Positions 16,372-26,456 of a DNA stretch of 64,000 nt are shown one piece after another. The DNA is from JANSWP01 sp041941305 (GTDB lineage Bacteria > Bacteroidota > Bacteroidia > Chitinophagales > Saprospiraceae). The position numbers and the translations under genes are program-made. Numbering within the stretch: the stretch's first letter is position 1; each line of letters starts with the position of its first letter. The notes beneath the pieces were generated by a model. The model was not told the DNA's origin. It saw only the letters and a list, made by a program, of their open reading frames with translations, and ran no database searches. The stretch lies in the NCBI GenBank assembly GCA_041941305.1, contig JBGTQJ010000019.1, positions 62,001-126,000 of the forward strand, read 5' to 3'.

Positions 16372-19300
16372 TTACTTAACTATAACTTTTTCTGATTGGA
16401 CAATCTTTCCTTCGATTAAAAAGGAAATCTGGTATAGACCCGGCTCTAAGGTAAACAGGAGTTCTTCTTCTGTATTTCCCAGAGTTTTGGATTGCTCTAC
16501 CTGAACCAATTGTCCAATGCTATTGGTAATATTGACCTCCCAGACCTTTGGGCTGCTGAAACTCAATTTGACCATTAAGATTCCTTCATTTGGGTTAGGG
16601 CTTACCTCAAAGCTGAAAAGCTTGTTGATGTTTTGAGTGTTGGTAATTTGTTCAACTGTGATCGTTTGTACGACTTCACAATCATTTGCGTCGGTTACCG
16701 TTACTGTATAATTACCAGAACTCAAACCATTAATTGTACTTCCGGTTTCGAAAGGATCAAAATCCCAGGCATAGCTAAAGGGAGCTTGACCTCCAGTTGC
16801 TTGAACCGAAATTGAGCCATTCATTTGTTGTTCTACCTCGTCCATAACATCAACAGTTAATAGAATTTCCTCCGGAGCCTCTAAAACGACTTGGACAGTA
16901 TCTGTACAGTTTTTACTATCCCTAACAATTAGCTGATAGATTCCTGGTGCGAGATTATATTGATTTGCTGTAAAAACTAAATTGCTCCATTCATAAAAAT
17001 ATTCAGGCGTGCCACCTTCTACCATGACTTCAATGGATCCATCATCTATACCGAAACATTTAACAGGTTCAACTACAGGATCCAATATCCTGACCGTTAA
17101 TGGTTCAATAAGTGTAAAAGAAGTATCCACTTGACTGCCATCCAAATAGAATACAGTTAAATCGTATGCTCCTGCCGAAAGATCTTCAATGGATAACCCA
17201 GAATCACCAGTGCTCCAATGGATTGAGTCGTAAACGGGCAAATCAAATAGAATAGTTAAACTACCATCACTATCACCAACACAACTTGGGTGTTGCACAT
17301 CCACCAATAAGGGATAGCTAGATACTAAAATGTTTTCTACAGTATTGGTTACGATTGGGGGATTAAAATCAAAGAATATGCTTGCAAAATTTTGGATATA
17401 GGTATTTTCAGGTAAGCCATTTTGATGTTGAATCTGATACCTGAAAAACCCATGACTTTCAGGTTCATTTGTTGTACTATCGGGAAGCAAAATATTATCA
17501 AAAACAAAGAGCAATCTACCTGTGGCACAATCCAAAGTCACTTCATATGGGTGACTAGCCCCCATCACTTTCAATGTGGAGTAATCTAAATCACGATCCA
17601 AATAATCCTCAATTATTACTGTAAAAGCTGTGTCTGTCCCGGTGTTTTGAAAACGAACAGTATAATCCAGCGTATCTCCAAATAGTGTATAATTATCATT
17701 TCCGGGTAAATTGGGTTCTACTAGTTTATCATTTGGATCGTAGGCACAATTGACTTGAGGACGATATCCGTACCCGTTGAATTCAGAAATGCTACCATCT
17801 AGATTATATATCGTCACTTGGGCATTGAAAGAAAGGTATTCACCAAGATGTTCAACTCCTGGCATTTGTATCAATAAGTCAATTTGTCCTGAATGAGTAG
17901 GCGGTAAATTATTATGACTCCAATAAACAATATTTCCAACTATTGAATCAGGGGCTGGAACAGAACTAATAAAACTTGCCAATGGGTCTATTTCAAAGGA
18001 AATGACCGCATTGCCAGTTACAGTCCCGGTATTTTGATAATCAATCCAAAACGGTACTTCAAATCCACACCTGGTAGGAGCAGAGCTAACCGTAATTAAT
18101 GCTCCGATATTTTCTTCTGCCGAAAAGATACCGTAACAAACTTCTGAAACGGAATTGTCATCTACTGATACCATTACTGTGGAGGGTGTCGTAAATTCGA
18201 ATCCTTCAAAAACATGACAGGTTACATCATAATTACCATTGTCAACCGCAAAATTAAAATATCCCGAACCAGAAGGAAAAGAAGCCAGTGCATCCGGATC
18301 AACCGTAACAGATTCAGGAAAAACCAATAACTCCCCCGTATCGTGGATGCCATTTTCATTGTTATCTAAAAAGGCTTTTCCGACTATTTTGGATTTATCT
18401 AAAAAATTCTCGATAAAATACATTGTTCGGTCTGCATGGCTATGAATGACAATATCCATATCCTGATCTCCATCATAATCATCTATAGAAGTTCGGGAAG
18501 TATTATCCGGGAGGGTATAAATCGTTGTACCGTTTTGAAAAATCTCTGAACCACCAACATTTTCGAAGGAATGGACAAAGGAACCATTACCCCCTAATTC
18601 GCTTACCAACAGGTCTGGATCCCCATCAAGATCGATATCTCTAAGAAAAAGTTGAGTCCCCCAAAAAGCCGCATTTAAACCAGAAAAGATAATGACATCA
18701 GCATAATCACCTACCCCTCCATTATTTTTTTTCAAGGAAACAACTCCATTTCTTATGTAGATAAGATCTTTCCAGCCATTTCCATCCAGGTCTTCTAATA
18801 AATAAGTGTCCACATCTTCTATTCCTAAAAGGAGTACTGGATCGGAAAAATTGCCGTTGTTATTTTCAAACCAATAAAAACCGTCGGAATTATCATAACC
18901 AAAGAGGTCCATATCATTGTCTAAATCAACATCTTCTACCAGAATTTGGTCAAAACTGAATCCATAAAGGGTTTGGTATGTTGAAAAGTTACCTTGTCCA
19001 TTGAGGTTTTCAAACCAGTGGATGCCCCGTTTATCTCCTCCTGGTTTATTTAAGACTATATCCTGATCTCCATCTTTATCAAAATCTACAGCATGTATTT
19101 GACGGTTACTTTGATGCTCGGTAAAAAGGACATTGCCAGGACCATAGTTGTCCTCACCATTTATTTTTTCGTACCAGATTACTTGGTTACTCGTAGCTTG
19201 ACTTGTCGCTACTACAATATCCTCTTCTCCATCTCCGTCAAAATCTGCGAAATCAATGTCAGCCGCCTGTACATTATCCACGAGCCTGGGATTAGAAAAC

Positions 19301-20616
19301 TTTAAATTTGAATTGTCAAATGCCTGCCAACCAAATCTATTGATTGAATTATGACTGCTAATGAGCTCAATGATTCCATCTCCATTCAAATCTCTTCCTT
19401 CCATAAAACCACCACTAAAAGAGGAGCTTTGATCCGCATCTCCGATATAGTCTATTGGGTTTCCAAAAGTATGATCTGCCCTTCCGAAATACAATAAGCC
19501 CAATTCTTGATTCTGAGTGCTGGTTCGGAAAACGGCTATAATGTCCAGGATGTCATCGCTATTAATATAAGCGTGTGTCAAACTATAGCCACCATAGATA
19601 GCGAGCTTTTCACCTGGTAGGAAATTCCCAAGACCATCTATATTCTCGTAAAGTCGAAGACCATCCTGATTTGTAACAAAATCCAAATCACCGTCAGAAT
19701 CAATATCATAGATTGTGGGTGGGGCTAAGCCTAATGTATCCGAGACTATCTTCTTAACCCAGGTTCCATCATCATTCAATTTATTTTCATACCAAAAATA
19801 ATGAAAAGCATTCCAAATGCCGGTCCAAACCCCAAGCAAGACATCAGCATCTCCATCTTTATCGAAATCGGCTATTTGAAGATCCTGTGGACTTTCAATG
19901 AGAGGATCTATGGTTTGGAAAGTGCTAAAACTGGCATTCCCGTCGAGGTTCTCAAACCAACCCAAACTAAAATCTCCATTATCATAAGAAGGACTTATCA
20001 TATCAATGTCTCCATCCTTATCAAAATCAGCTAATTCAATTGCATATCTTCCATCATCAATTAAGACTTCGGAAGGATGAAAGTTCCCCTTTCCATCAAT
20101 TCCTTCTAACCATAGGATGGTTAAGGAATGTCCCACCAAAACCATATCTAAAATGTCATCCCCATTGAGATCCGACATTTTTGCCTCATAGCCTGTAGAA
20201 AACCCTGTAACGGGTAAATAATTAAGATCTGAAAAAGTAGCAGTCTCTTCAATAGAATTCTTGATCCAAAATACATCACTTCCATCAATACCTAATAGGT
20301 CAAGAATACCATCTCCATCTATATCTTCTGTAGAAATAAAATCTACACCCAAACCTCCAAAGTCAGCAATGATTTTAGGATCGTCCATAGCACCTTCTCC
20401 ATCTAAATTTTCATACCATACAAGGTTACCATTGAAGATACTTCGGGTGATTAAATCCATATCGCCATCATTGTCTAAATCTCCGGTTGTTACTGTTTCG
20501 GGGCTGTCAAAAATCTCGGTATTGTTGCTTATACGAATTGGAGCAATTAGCTGAGCGATTAAGTTAAAAGTGGATAATGTAAATCCAAATAGAAAAAGCA
20601 ATGTTAATTTTTTCAT
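16372..20616 (-). CDS. giant FG-GAP/VCBS repeat surface protein with SprB repeats and T9SS sorting tail
   Basis: 1414 residues with a clean signal peptide (1-21). Residues about 25-735 are a long series of FG-GAP/VCBS units, each with calcium-binding D-x-D-x-D-x-D loops ('DLDNDGDMDLI', 'DIDGDGILDLL', 'DFDKDGDADVL'). Around 742-850 is an SdrD-like module ('DNNENGIHDTGE'). Residues about 870-1100 are a DUF11-like, 'NPNDKL' block ('AYDPNDKLVEPN'). Residues about 1108-1310 are SprB-like repeats ('SGNYTVTVTDANDCE'), and 1335-1414 is a type A T9SS sorting domain ('VSPNPNEG'). It would be exported through the outer membrane and attached to the cell surface; roles in adhesion or gliding are family-level guesses. 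Confidence 0.9.
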   Translation of the reverse strand: MKKLTLLFLFGFTLSTFNLIAQLIAPIRISNNTEIFDSPETVTTGDLDNDGDMDLITRSIFNGNLVWYENLDGEGAMDDPKIIADFGGLGVDFISTEDIDGDGILDLLGIDGSDVFWIKNSIEETATFSDLNYLPVTGFSTGYEAKMSDLNGDDILDMVLVGHSLTILWLEGIDGKGNFHPSEVLIDDGRYAIELADFDKDGDIDMISPSYDNGDFSLGWFENLDGNASFSTFQTIDPLIESPQDLQIADFDKDGDADVLLGVWTGIWNAFHYFWYENKLNDDGTWVKKIVSDTLGLAPPTIYDIDSDGDLDFVTNQDGLRLYENIDGLGNFLPGEKLAIYGGYSLTHAYINSDDILDIIAVFRTSTQNQELGLLYFGRADHTFGNPIDYIGDADQSSSFSGGFMEGRDLNGDGIIELISSHNSINRFGWQAFDNSNLKFSNPRLVDNVQAADIDFADFDGDGEEDIVVATSQATSNQVIWYEKINGEDNYGPGNVLFTEHQSNRQIHAVDFDKDGDQDIVLNKPGGDKRGIHWFENLNGQGNFSTYQTLYGFSFDQILVEDVDLDNDMDLFGYDNSDGFYWFENNNGNFSDPVLLLGIEDVDTYLLEDLDGNGWKDLIYIRNGVVSLKKNNGGVGDYADVIIFSGLNAAFWGTQLFLRDIDLDGDPDLLVSELGGNGSFVHSFENVGGSEIFQNGTTIYTLPDNTSRTSIDDYDGDQDMDIVIHSHADRTMYFIENFLDKSKIVGKAFLDNNENGIHDTGELLVFPESVTVDPDALASFPSGSGYFNFAVDNGNYDVTCHVFEGFEFTTPSTVMVSVDDNSVSEVCYGIFSAEENIGALITVSSAPTRCGFEVPFWIDYQNTGTVTGNAVISFEIDPLASFISSVPAPDSIVGNIVYWSHNNLPPTHSGQIDLLIQMPGVEHLGEYLSFNAQVTIYNLDGSISEFNGYGYRPQVNCAYDPNDKLVEPNLPGNDNYTLFGDTLDYTVRFQNTGTDTAFTVIIEDYLDRDLDYSTLKVMGASHPYEVTLDCATGRLLFVFDNILLPDSTTNEPESHGFFRYQIQHQNGLPENTYIQNFASIFFDFNPPIVTNTVENILVSSYPLLVDVQHPSCVGDSDGSLTILFDLPVYDSIHWSTGDSGLSIEDLSAGAYDLTVFYLDGSQVDTSFTLIEPLTVRILDPVVEPVKCFGIDDGSIEVMVEGGTPEYFYEWSNLVFTANQYNLAPGIYQLIVRDSKNCTDTVQVVLEAPEEILLTVDVMDEVEQQMNGSISVQATGGQAPFSYAWDFDPFETGSTINGLSSGNYTVTVTDANDCEVVQTITVEQITNTQNINKLFSFEVSPNPNEGILMVKLSFSSPKVWEVNITNSIGQLVQVEQSKTLGNTEEELLFTLEPGLYQISFLIEGKIVQSEKVIVK

Positions 20617-20686
20617 TAATGGTGTTTTTTGATGATAAAAAATGAACTGTCAAAAGTTTTGTAAAGATAATAGCATGAAATTTTTT

Positions 20687-22009
20687 CTAAGCCAAAATCA
20701 AATTAGCGAGTGACAAAATCATAATCACGTACATCACCCAACTAATTTCACTATATTTTCCTAATGATATTTTGATAAAACCCCACAACAAAAATCCAAA
20801 TGCCAATCCTGTAGAAATGGAAAAACTAAATGGCATCACGATTAGGGTTATTATGGCTGGAATAGATTCTTCGTAATTTGAAAAATCCAGGTTTTTGACT
20901 TGGCGAAGCATCAAAATGCCGACCATAATAAGAGCTGGTGCAGTGGCATAAGCTGGGATGATGACAAAGAGCGGGGCGAAAAGTATTGCAAATAAAAATA
21001 GTATGCCCGTTGTAAATGCCGTCAATCCAGTTCGTCCACCAGCTGCTATTCCCGAGGCAGATTCTACATAGCTCGTAGCGGAAGAGGTGCCAAACAGACC
21101 ACTTAGCATGGTGGCTATGGCATCCACCCCAAGCATTTGAGGTAATTTTTGAATGGTGCCATCTTCGTTGACCAATTTGGCTTCCCTGGAACAAGCAACC
21201 AAGGTTCCAACTGAATCAAACATGTCGATGTAAAACAAAGCGAAAATTGCCCCCAAATAACTCCATTGTAAAGCTCCAATAAGGTCTAGCTGGAAAGCAA
21301 CCGGGCTAATATCAAATTCAAGCGATACAAGTTTATCTGGCAATCCGACAAAACCAAAAACCATTGCGAGTATGGTTGAAAATAGAATCCCGATTAAAAT
21401 AGATCCTTTCCAGTTTCTAATGTATAAATAGAGCGTAAGAAGCAATCCAGCAATTCCAATTAATACTTCAGGAGTAAAGGCTCCTAAAGTTATGAGCGTA
21501 GAAGGATGGTCAACTGTGAGCCCCATGTTTTGAAAACCAATGAACATTAGAAAAAGTCCTATACCAGCAGAAATGGCGGTAATTAACGAAGCAGGGATGG
21601 CATGTACTATCTTTTCTCTAATTCCTCCCCAACTAAATAATAAAAACAAAACGCCTGCCCAAAAGACAATGCCTAAAGCAATTTGCCAGCTTATTCCATC
21701 GGTAATGACCAGGGTATATGCAAAGAAAGCATTCAAACCCATGCCAGGAGCCATCGAAATGGGGACTTTGGGAATCACAGCCATTAATAGTGTGGACAAG
21801 CCTGCAACAATACAAGTGACAATAACCAAAGCTTGTTTATCCATCCCCGTTTCCGCCAAAATGGTGGGGTTGACAAAAATAATGTAAGCCATTGTCAGGA
21901 AGGTGGTTATTCCAGCAATGATTTCAGTTTTTGGAGACACATCGTTTTCTTTGAGATGGAAAAGTTGGTTTGGCAAAATAGTGATATTTTGTTTTGAATA
22001 GGAGGGCAA
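20687..22009 (-). CDS. NCS2 family nucleobase permease (AzgA/PbuG-like)
   Basis: 440 residues with 12-14 membrane helices. The N-terminus 'HLKENDVSPKTEIIAGITTFLTMAYIIFVNP' and the motif block 'GMGLNAFFAYTL' are hallmarks of the AzgA-type adenine/guanine/hypoxanthine proton symporters; 'GTSSATSYVESASGIAAGGRTGLTA' is the conserved helix 8-10 segment. The only in-frame start is a TTG at the upstream end. It lies 86 bases after the asparaginase-like gene on the same strand, so the two may share a transcript, joining purine uptake with amide hydrolysis in nitrogen salvage. That link is inference. Confidence 0.92.
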   Translation of the reverse strand: MPSYSKQNITILPNQLFHLKENDVSPKTEIIAGITTFLTMAYIIFVNPTILAETGMDKQALVIVTCIVAGLSTLLMAVIPKVPISMAPGMGLNAFFAYTLVITDGISWQIALGIVFWAGVLFLLFSWGGIREKIVHAIPASLITAISAGIGLFLMFIGFQNMGLTVDHPSTLITLGAFTPEVLIGIAGLLLTLYLYIRNWKGSILIGILFSTILAMVFGFVGLPDKLVSLEFDISPVAFQLDLIGALQWSYLGAIFALFYIDMFDSVGTLVACSREAKLVNEDGTIQKLPQMLGVDAIATMLSGLFGTSSATSYVESASGIAAGGRTGLTAFTTGILFLFAILFAPLFVIIPAYATAPALIMVGILMLRQVKNLDFSNYEESIPAIITLIVMPFSFSISTGLAFGFLLWGFIKISLGKYSEISWVMYVIMILSLANLILA

Positions 22010-22094
22010 CTTTTCAGAGTCCTCTTTGAGAGACTATGAAAATGACGAATGGTATTATAGCATAGCAGTATTATAAAATCACAACATTAACAAA

Positions 22095-23138
22095 TTAATC
22101 CTTGTAGATTTTTACAACTCTTTCTCCTGGTTTGGTGTAGCCTCGGTACATACCCTCCGAATTGAAAGGCATAGCTACATTTCCATCTTTATCAACTGAA
22201 ATGATGCCTCCTGATCCACCTTTTTCTACCAGTTTTTTGTTGACCACGTTACCTGCGGCAGTGGCTAAATCTTCACCTAAGTATGCCATTCTCGCAGCAA
22301 TGTCATATGCGACCACATATCGAATAAAATATTCCCCATGCCCGGTAGAAGAAACGGCACAAGTGGCATTGTCAGCATAAGTTCCAGCAGCAATAATTGG
22401 AGAATCCCCAATTCGACCCCAGCGTTTGTTGGTCATACCTCCAGTAGATGTACCTGCCGCGAGGTTCCCTTCCTTATCAAGGGCAGCACATCCTACTGTA
22501 CCAAATTTATGATCTGGAAATCTATTTAAATGTCCAGTTTGCTTATTCTCGGCTGCTTTTGCTTTCTGAAGAGATTCCCATCGACGATCTGTGTGGAAAT
22601 AGGAATTGTCAACCAATTCCAATCCCTGCAATTTTGCAAATTCTTCAGCACCTGGTCCACTCAGCATCACATGGTCCGATTTTTCCATCACAGCCCTTGC
22701 AGCGAGAATTGGGTTCTTGACTGTAGTTACGCCACCTATAGCTCCTGCATTTTGAGTCTTTCCGTCCATAAAAGATGCATCTAATTCATTTCTTCCGGCA
22801 TTGGTAAAAACAGCTCCTTTTCCCGCATTGAATAAAGGAGAATCCTCCAGGACAATGATGGCTTGTTCAACTGCGTCCATCGCTGTCCCTCCATTTGTCA
22901 GGATTTCTTCGCCTGCATCCAGTGCTTTATTTAATACTTCAAGGTATGCAGCCTCTTTTTCGGGCGTCATATTTTTTTTGAGAATGGTTCCTGCTCCTCC
23001 GTGAATGGCTATTGCATATTCAGGGCGTTCTACTTCGTTTTGGACAGCCGCTGAAGCAGTATTTTTGGAGCTTGATTCATCATTACAGGATAGGAGGAAA
23101 CAAATTCCAAGGAAGGCTACAACTAGAAAATTTCTCAT
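22095..23138 (-). CDS. isoaspartyl peptidase / L-asparaginase (Ntn-hydrolase) lipoprotein
   Basis: 347 residues. The N-terminus is a lipoprotein signal with lipobox 'LLSC' (Cys18), so the protein is periplasmic and membrane-anchored. The Ntn-hydrolase core starts at 'AIAIHGGAGTI'. Self-cleavage is expected before Thr214 in 'KFGTVGCAA', giving alpha and beta chains; the substrate-binding 'GTSTGGMTNKRWGRIGDSPIIAAGTYAD' and 'STGHGEYFIR' follow. The family hydrolyses beta-aspartyl dipeptides and L-asparagine. All expected catalytic residues are present. It heads a likely two-gene unit with the NCS2 permease. Confidence 0.93.
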   Translation of the reverse strand: MRNFLVVAFLGICFLLSCNDESSSKNTASAAVQNEVERPEYAIAIHGGAGTILKKNMTPEKEAAYLEVLNKALDAGEEILTNGGTAMDAVEQAIIVLEDSPLFNAGKGAVFTNAGRNELDASFMDGKTQNAGAIGGVTTVKNPILAARAVMEKSDHVMLSGPGAEEFAKLQGLELVDNSYFHTDRRWESLQKAKAAENKQTGHLNRFPDHKFGTVGCAALDKEGNLAAGTSTGGMTNKRWGRIGDSPIIAAGTYADNATCAVSSTGHGEYFIRYVVAYDIAARMAYLGEDLATAAGNVVNKKLVEKGGSGGIISVDKDGNVAMPFNSEGMYRGYTKPGERVVKIYKD

Positions 23139-23318
23139 GTTTTTTATTTTGTAAAATGAATTGGATTTCTTTGCCGCCCGAATTTAGACATTTTGGTTTG
23201 TTTTTTGAAAACCATTTTGAAATGCTTTTAGTTATAAATCAAAATTAGATTAATATTTAAACAAAAGAGCAGGATTATGTTTAACCTATTCAAAAAGCCT
23301 TAAAACAATATTGAGAAT

Positions 23319-24122
23319 ATGAAGATATTAATTATCGGAGGAGGAAATATGGGAATGACTTATGCCCAAAGTTTTTTAAGGTCGCATATCACCAATAAGG
23401 AAGATATGATGATTTTGGAGAAATCTCCTCAGAAAGCCGAAGAATTGGCAAAAAAAGATATTGGAACGGTCTATGGCTATGCTGAAGATTGTTTGCCAAA
23501 AGCGGATTTGGTCATCTTTGCTGTGAAACCACAAGACTCCCCTGACTTATTTGAAAGCATCCGTCCCCATATTGATGCCCAGCAGGTCTTTCTATCCATA
23601 ATGGCTGGTGTGAAAATTGAAACCATTTCAGGAGCCCTGGGAGCCAAGAAAATTATACGCGCTATGCCTAATCTACCTGCCCAAATAGGCATGGGTATGA
23701 CTGCCTTTACTTCTTCTGATGAAGTGACCAGAATAGAACTTGTCATGGTACAAAACCTCATCAATACTACAGGTAAGAGTATTTACGTGGAAAGTGAACA
23801 ATCTATTGATGCCGCTACTGCAATTTCAGGCTCAGGCCCTGCCTACGTATTTTATTTCATGGATGCAATGATGCGAGCTGCCAAAAATATGGGCTTTTCG
23901 GACTCAGAGTCAGAATTATTGGTCAGCCAGACTTTTAAAGGAGCTGTTGATTTGTTTAACAAGTCAAATTTTTCCTGTGAAGAATGGATAAAAAAGGTTA
24001 GCTCCAAAGGAGGAACCACCGAAGCTGCCATGCGAACCTATACGGAAAAGGATTTGAAAACAGGTATAGAGCATGGAGCAAATGCAGCACTGCAAAGAGC
24101 AATTGAATTGGGCGGAGATTAA
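23319..24122 (+). CDS. proC: pyrroline-5-carboxylate reductase
   Basis: 267 residues, typical length. The NAD(P) fold opens with 'ILIIGGGNMGMTYAQS' (residues 3-18), followed by 'ADLVIFAVKPQD' and 'IIRAMPNLPAQIGMGMTAF'. The dimerisation domain carries the family signature 'AISGSGPAYVFYFMDAM' (about 168) and 'KVSSKGGTTEAAM' (about 227). It catalyses the last step of proline synthesis, reducing 1-pyrroline-5-carboxylate with NAD(P)H in the cytoplasm. The gene is alone and divergent from the asparaginase gene. Confidence 0.96.
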   Translation: MKILIIGGGNMGMTYAQSFLRSHITNKEDMMILEKSPQKAEELAKKDIGTVYGYAEDCLPKADLVIFAVKPQDSPDLFESIRPHIDAQQVFLSIMAGVKIETISGALGAKKIIRAMPNLPAQIGMGMTAFTSSDEVTRIELVMVQNLINTTGKSIYVESEQSIDAATAISGSGPAYVFYFMDAMMRAAKNMGFSDSESELLVSQTFKGAVDLFNKSNFSCEEWIKKVSSKGGTTEAAMRTYTEKDLKTGIEHGANAALQRAIELGGD

Positions 24123-24286
24123 TTCTTGAATTTGCCTATTGTTGGCTCTCTGACTTAAATATTTTACCCAAATCAGAACATTCTTAACTGATGTTTTGTC
24201 ATGTTCCAGATTTAAGTTTCCTGGGTAAATCATTTCATTGCCTGTTTTTGACCTTTCACCGACATGAAGCGGGCGCTATTTTTTCC

Positions 24287-24294
24287 TACCTTTG
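24287..24294 (+). promoter_or_regulatory. Bacteroidota -7 box (TACCTTTG)
   Basis: Exact match to the TAnnTTTG -7 element used by Bacteroidota sigma factor, about 130 bases upstream of the metalloprotease gene. A well-spaced -33 TTTG was not found, so this is only a candidate. The gap 24123-24422 also holds a direct repeat 'aacacctgaacac' at about 24358-24385 and otherwise nothing recognised. Confidence 0.4.
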
Positions 24295-24422
24295 ATGCTT
24301 GAAACGCCGTGTTTTAGTTTATGGTGTTTATGTGAATGTGTATATTTTTTGGACAAGAACACCTGAACACACAAACACCTGAACACAATCCTAAATTTGC
24401 GTAACGAAAATTTCTTTAAAAC

Positions 24423-25937
24423 ATGAAAAGCAATATCACATTACTAACCTTCGTAATGATTCTTTTTACCCAAGCCCTGTTTGCACAAAATCATTTTTGC
24501 GGAATGCAACACGATGACATGGTGGAAGTGAAGCGACAAATGTTGGAAAATCGCGAAGCCATGAAAGATTATGCATTTGATAGAGGAGATGTGACTTATG
24601 TCCCGATACGGTTTTTTCTGGTAGCTGATGCAGATGGGAATGGTCGTGGAACTGAATTTTCATGTTTGGTTGCCCTTTGCAATCTGAACAATGCTTTTGA
24701 AGATATGGACATTCAGTTTTACCTAAAAGAGTTTAAATACATCAACAACGATTGGATATATGATGATCCACAGGGTTGGACTGGTACTCAAGCCATCCGA
24801 AATCAATGTAAATATAATGCCTTGAACTTATTCGTCGTAAATGAAATTGATGGGCAGTCCAATGGTGTGATTCTAGCTTATTATCAACCACCTGCTGGTC
24901 CTAATGCAAACTATGACTATGTGGTTTCCAGAAAAAGTAGCTTGGGTGACCCTCGGGTTTTAACTCATGAAATTGGTCACTACTTTAGCTTGCCACACAC
25001 TTTCTTTGGATGGGAACCTCAACCATGGGATGCAGCAATTAATGGAAATCCTGTGACCCAATACTGGGCACCGAATGGTAGTACTATTGTAGAGTTGGTA
25101 GATGGTAGCAATTGCAATATCGCAGCAGATGCGATTTGTGATACTCCTGCAGACTATCTGTTTGGACCATCAAATTCCTGTACCTATGATCCGGTCTGTA
25201 TGGATAAGAATAATGATGTATTGATGCCACAGATTGATAATTACATGAATTATTTTGATGGTTGTTCAGAGTATTTCTTTACCGTTCAGCAAGAACAAGA
25301 GATCAACAATAGCTTGTTTAGTAACAACAGGAATTATATCCGACCTAATTATACACCTAATACTTCGGAAATAACCGAACAGCCAGAAGAGATATTCCCG
25401 GAAAACAACCAGCAATTGGATTACTACAATAATGTAACCTTGACCTGGACGGATGTAGGAGCAGACTATTACATTATAGATATGTTTAGTGGCCCGACCT
25501 CATTTAGAAGAGTCGTTAGTACCAATTCGGTGACCTGGGTAGATGAACTGTCTCCTGATAAAAGCTATTTCTGGAAAATTCTGGCATTCAATGAAGGTTA
25601 TACCTGCCAGTCTTTCACAGGTTTGATTAAGTTCAGAACTGGTGAAAACACAACTGATGTAAATGAAATTGATGAGGTAACCACCTGGAGCATTGTTCCA
25701 AATCCTGTAAAAGCCAGCCAAAATCTTCAAATTAATGTAAATGCAGATGAAGCTTTTGAAGCTAACATTGCCATGGTTTCTTTAACAGGTCAAGTATTGA
25801 ATCAGGTAGATTACGAATTTCCATCTGGTAATTCAACCTATGAATTACCTGTCAATGCAATTCCTTCTGGTGTTTACATGGTGGTGGTTCGTTCAGAGCG
25901 AGGGGTATTGAATAGAAGAGTGGTGGTATCTAAATAA
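24423..25937 (+). CDS. secreted M43-like zinc metalloprotease with T9SS sorting tail
   Basis: 504 residues. Signal peptide 1-21 (ending 'LFAQN'). The metzincin zinc motif 'HEIGHYFSLPH' (HExxHxxxxxH, starting near residue 182) is complete, and the downstream 'MPQIDNYMNYFDGCSEYFF' supplies the Met-turn (MNY) typical of pregnancy-associated plasma protein A-like M43 enzymes. Paired cysteines around 232-262 fit extracellular disulphides. Residues about 310-400 form a fibronectin-like/beta-sandwich segment, and 418-504 a type A sorting domain ('WSIVPNPVKASQNLQI'). It is likely a secreted or surface endopeptidase; substrate unknown. Confidence 0.9.
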   Translation: MKSNITLLTFVMILFTQALFAQNHFCGMQHDDMVEVKRQMLENREAMKDYAFDRGDVTYVPIRFFLVADADGNGRGTEFSCLVALCNLNNAFEDMDIQFYLKEFKYINNDWIYDDPQGWTGTQAIRNQCKYNALNLFVVNEIDGQSNGVILAYYQPPAGPNANYDYVVSRKSSLGDPRVLTHEIGHYFSLPHTFFGWEPQPWDAAINGNPVTQYWAPNGSTIVELVDGSNCNIAADAICDTPADYLFGPSNSCTYDPVCMDKNNDVLMPQIDNYMNYFDGCSEYFFTVQQEQEINNSLFSNNRNYIRPNYTPNTSEITEQPEEIFPENNQQLDYYNNVTLTWTDVGADYYIIDMFSGPTSFRRVVSTNSVTWVDELSPDKSYFWKILAFNEGYTCQSFTGLIKFRTGENTTDVNEIDEVTTWSIVPNPVKASQNLQINVNADEAFEANIAMVSLTGQVLNQVDYEFPSGNSTYELPVNAIPSGVYMVVVRSERGVLNRRVVVSK

Positions 25938-25990
25938 TATTCAGTCACCTTTTTGGGAAACATGAGTTATCCCGAATTTTTGGTGTTGAC

Positions 25991-26152
25991 ATATTTCGTA
26001 CCTAACGGCACTTAACAAATCATGTTTGTCTTTGGGTTACCTATATTTCGTGCCTAACTGCACTTTCCTGCTTACAAAAAGTGCCGTTAGGCACGAAATA
26101 TAGGTATAACAACTTAAAAACGTACACCTAAGTCCCATCAGGACGAAATATG
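25991..26152. repeat. palindromic repeat cluster with 'ATTTCGTxCCTAACGGCACTTT' units
   Basis: Copy 1 at 25991-26013. Copies 2 and 3 face each other as a hairpin: arms 26039-26066 and 26078-26105, 28 bp with one mismatch. A diverged inverted copy ends at 26152 (ggacgaaatatgg). It fills the 519-base gap between two secreted-protein genes. The remaining sequence up to 26456 is AT-rich with nothing recognised; it should hold the promoter of the next gene. Confidence 0.85.
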
Positions 26153-26456
26153 GAATGACACAAGTTTTTGATTCTTGCCTTTTTCCATTATTTTTGAGCA
26201 TCCTCCCATTCTGAGTAATGACCGTATGGTAAATGAACAATTTTAAATTTGAATGAAACGGTTTTAAGTAGATTAGAATCATTCAAAATTCATTCATTTA
26301 TCATTCAAAATTACTAACTGTCTCACTCCAAATATTACTCAAGATCTTAAGTCGGTAAATTGCTAGTTGGTTTTAAAACCACACACTATTTTTGCTGAGC
26401 GCTGAAAATTGAATCAGCATCAACATACATCTACCATTTAGCATCAAACAAACACT

